NCBI GenBank assembly: GCA_964596535.1
Contig: CAZQUR010000108.1
Coordinates: 1-8,490 of the forward strand
DNA: 8,490 nucleotides
Reading direction: 5' to 3'
Source of the DNA: GCA-002779465 sp964596535
GTDB taxonomy: Bacteria; Desulfobacterota; Desulfobacteria; Desulfobacterales; UBA2156
Shown here: positions 8,467 to 8,490 of the stretch, piece by piece
Layout: every line of letters starts with the position of its first letter
Numbering within the stretch: position 1 is the stretch's first letter
Program-made: the position numbers and the translations under genes
Notes under the pieces: model-generated
Database searches by the model: none
Seen by the model: only the letters and a program-made list of their open reading frames with translations
What the model was told of the DNA's origin: nothing

Positions 8467-8490
8467 GGTATTGGTATTGAAATCGAAAAT
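8467..8490. repeat. Start of a simple-sequence tract at the window edge
   Basis: GGTATT occurs twice in tandem (8467-8472, 8473-8478), followed by GAAATCGAAAAT. The run looks like the start of a short-period repeat that may continue beyond the window, so its length and nature cannot be judged. Confidence 0.3.

Overview
The window looks like chromosomal DNA from a strict anaerobe, probably a sulfate-reducing deltaproteobacterium (Desulfobacterota). This rests on moderately high GC, Shine-Dalgarno starts throughout, an RdhA-like corrinoid/iron-sulfur protein, a DUF134 regulator paired with a small MPRGDGTGP-type protein, and a PurF variant of a kind I associate with anaerobes. The taxonomic call is inference; there is no rRNA or tRNA here. 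No tRNA, CRISPR array, insertion sequence or phage gene was seen. All gaps between genes are under 300 bases.

Left block (1-5287). A short exported coiled-coil protein (178-654, +) converges on a two-gene operon read leftward: carB (5287-2084), the complete large subunit of carbamoyl-phosphate synthetase, then 18 bases later a PurF-family gene (2065-662). The PurF-family protein keeps its phosphoribosyltransferase half, its PRPP loop and four cysteines matching the structural 4Fe-4S cluster of Bacillus-type PurF. Its glutaminase half has lost the catalytic Cys1 and the usual glutamine-binding residues. carA, which supplies glutaminase activity to CarB, is not in the window.

Middle block (5288-7640). 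A 247-base divergent region holds a 15-bp leader hairpin. It precedes a rightward pair: a DUF4126 multi-pass membrane protein and, 42 bases downstream, a 469-residue reductive-dehalogenase-like protein. The latter has three N-terminal membrane helices carrying an RdhB-like ExE motif and no Tat signal. It looks like a natural RdhB-RdhA-type fusion with a cytoplasmic catalytic domain.

Right block (7641-8490). A strong promoter with a consensus -35 lies between two near-identical 14-bp palindromic operators whose centres are exactly 52 bp apart. It drives a DUF134 (UPF0251) DNA-binding protein, which starts at TTG, and then a 63-residue Gly/Lys-rich protein. A weak terminator-like hairpin and the start of a simple-sequence tract close the window. 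In related genomes such pairs often precede NifX/NifB-type iron-molybdenum cofactor genes; here the next genes lie outside the window.

The points most worth following are the glutaminase-dead PurF coupled to carB, the membrane-fused RdhA-like protein with DUF4126, and the helically phased twin operators of the DUF134 gene.
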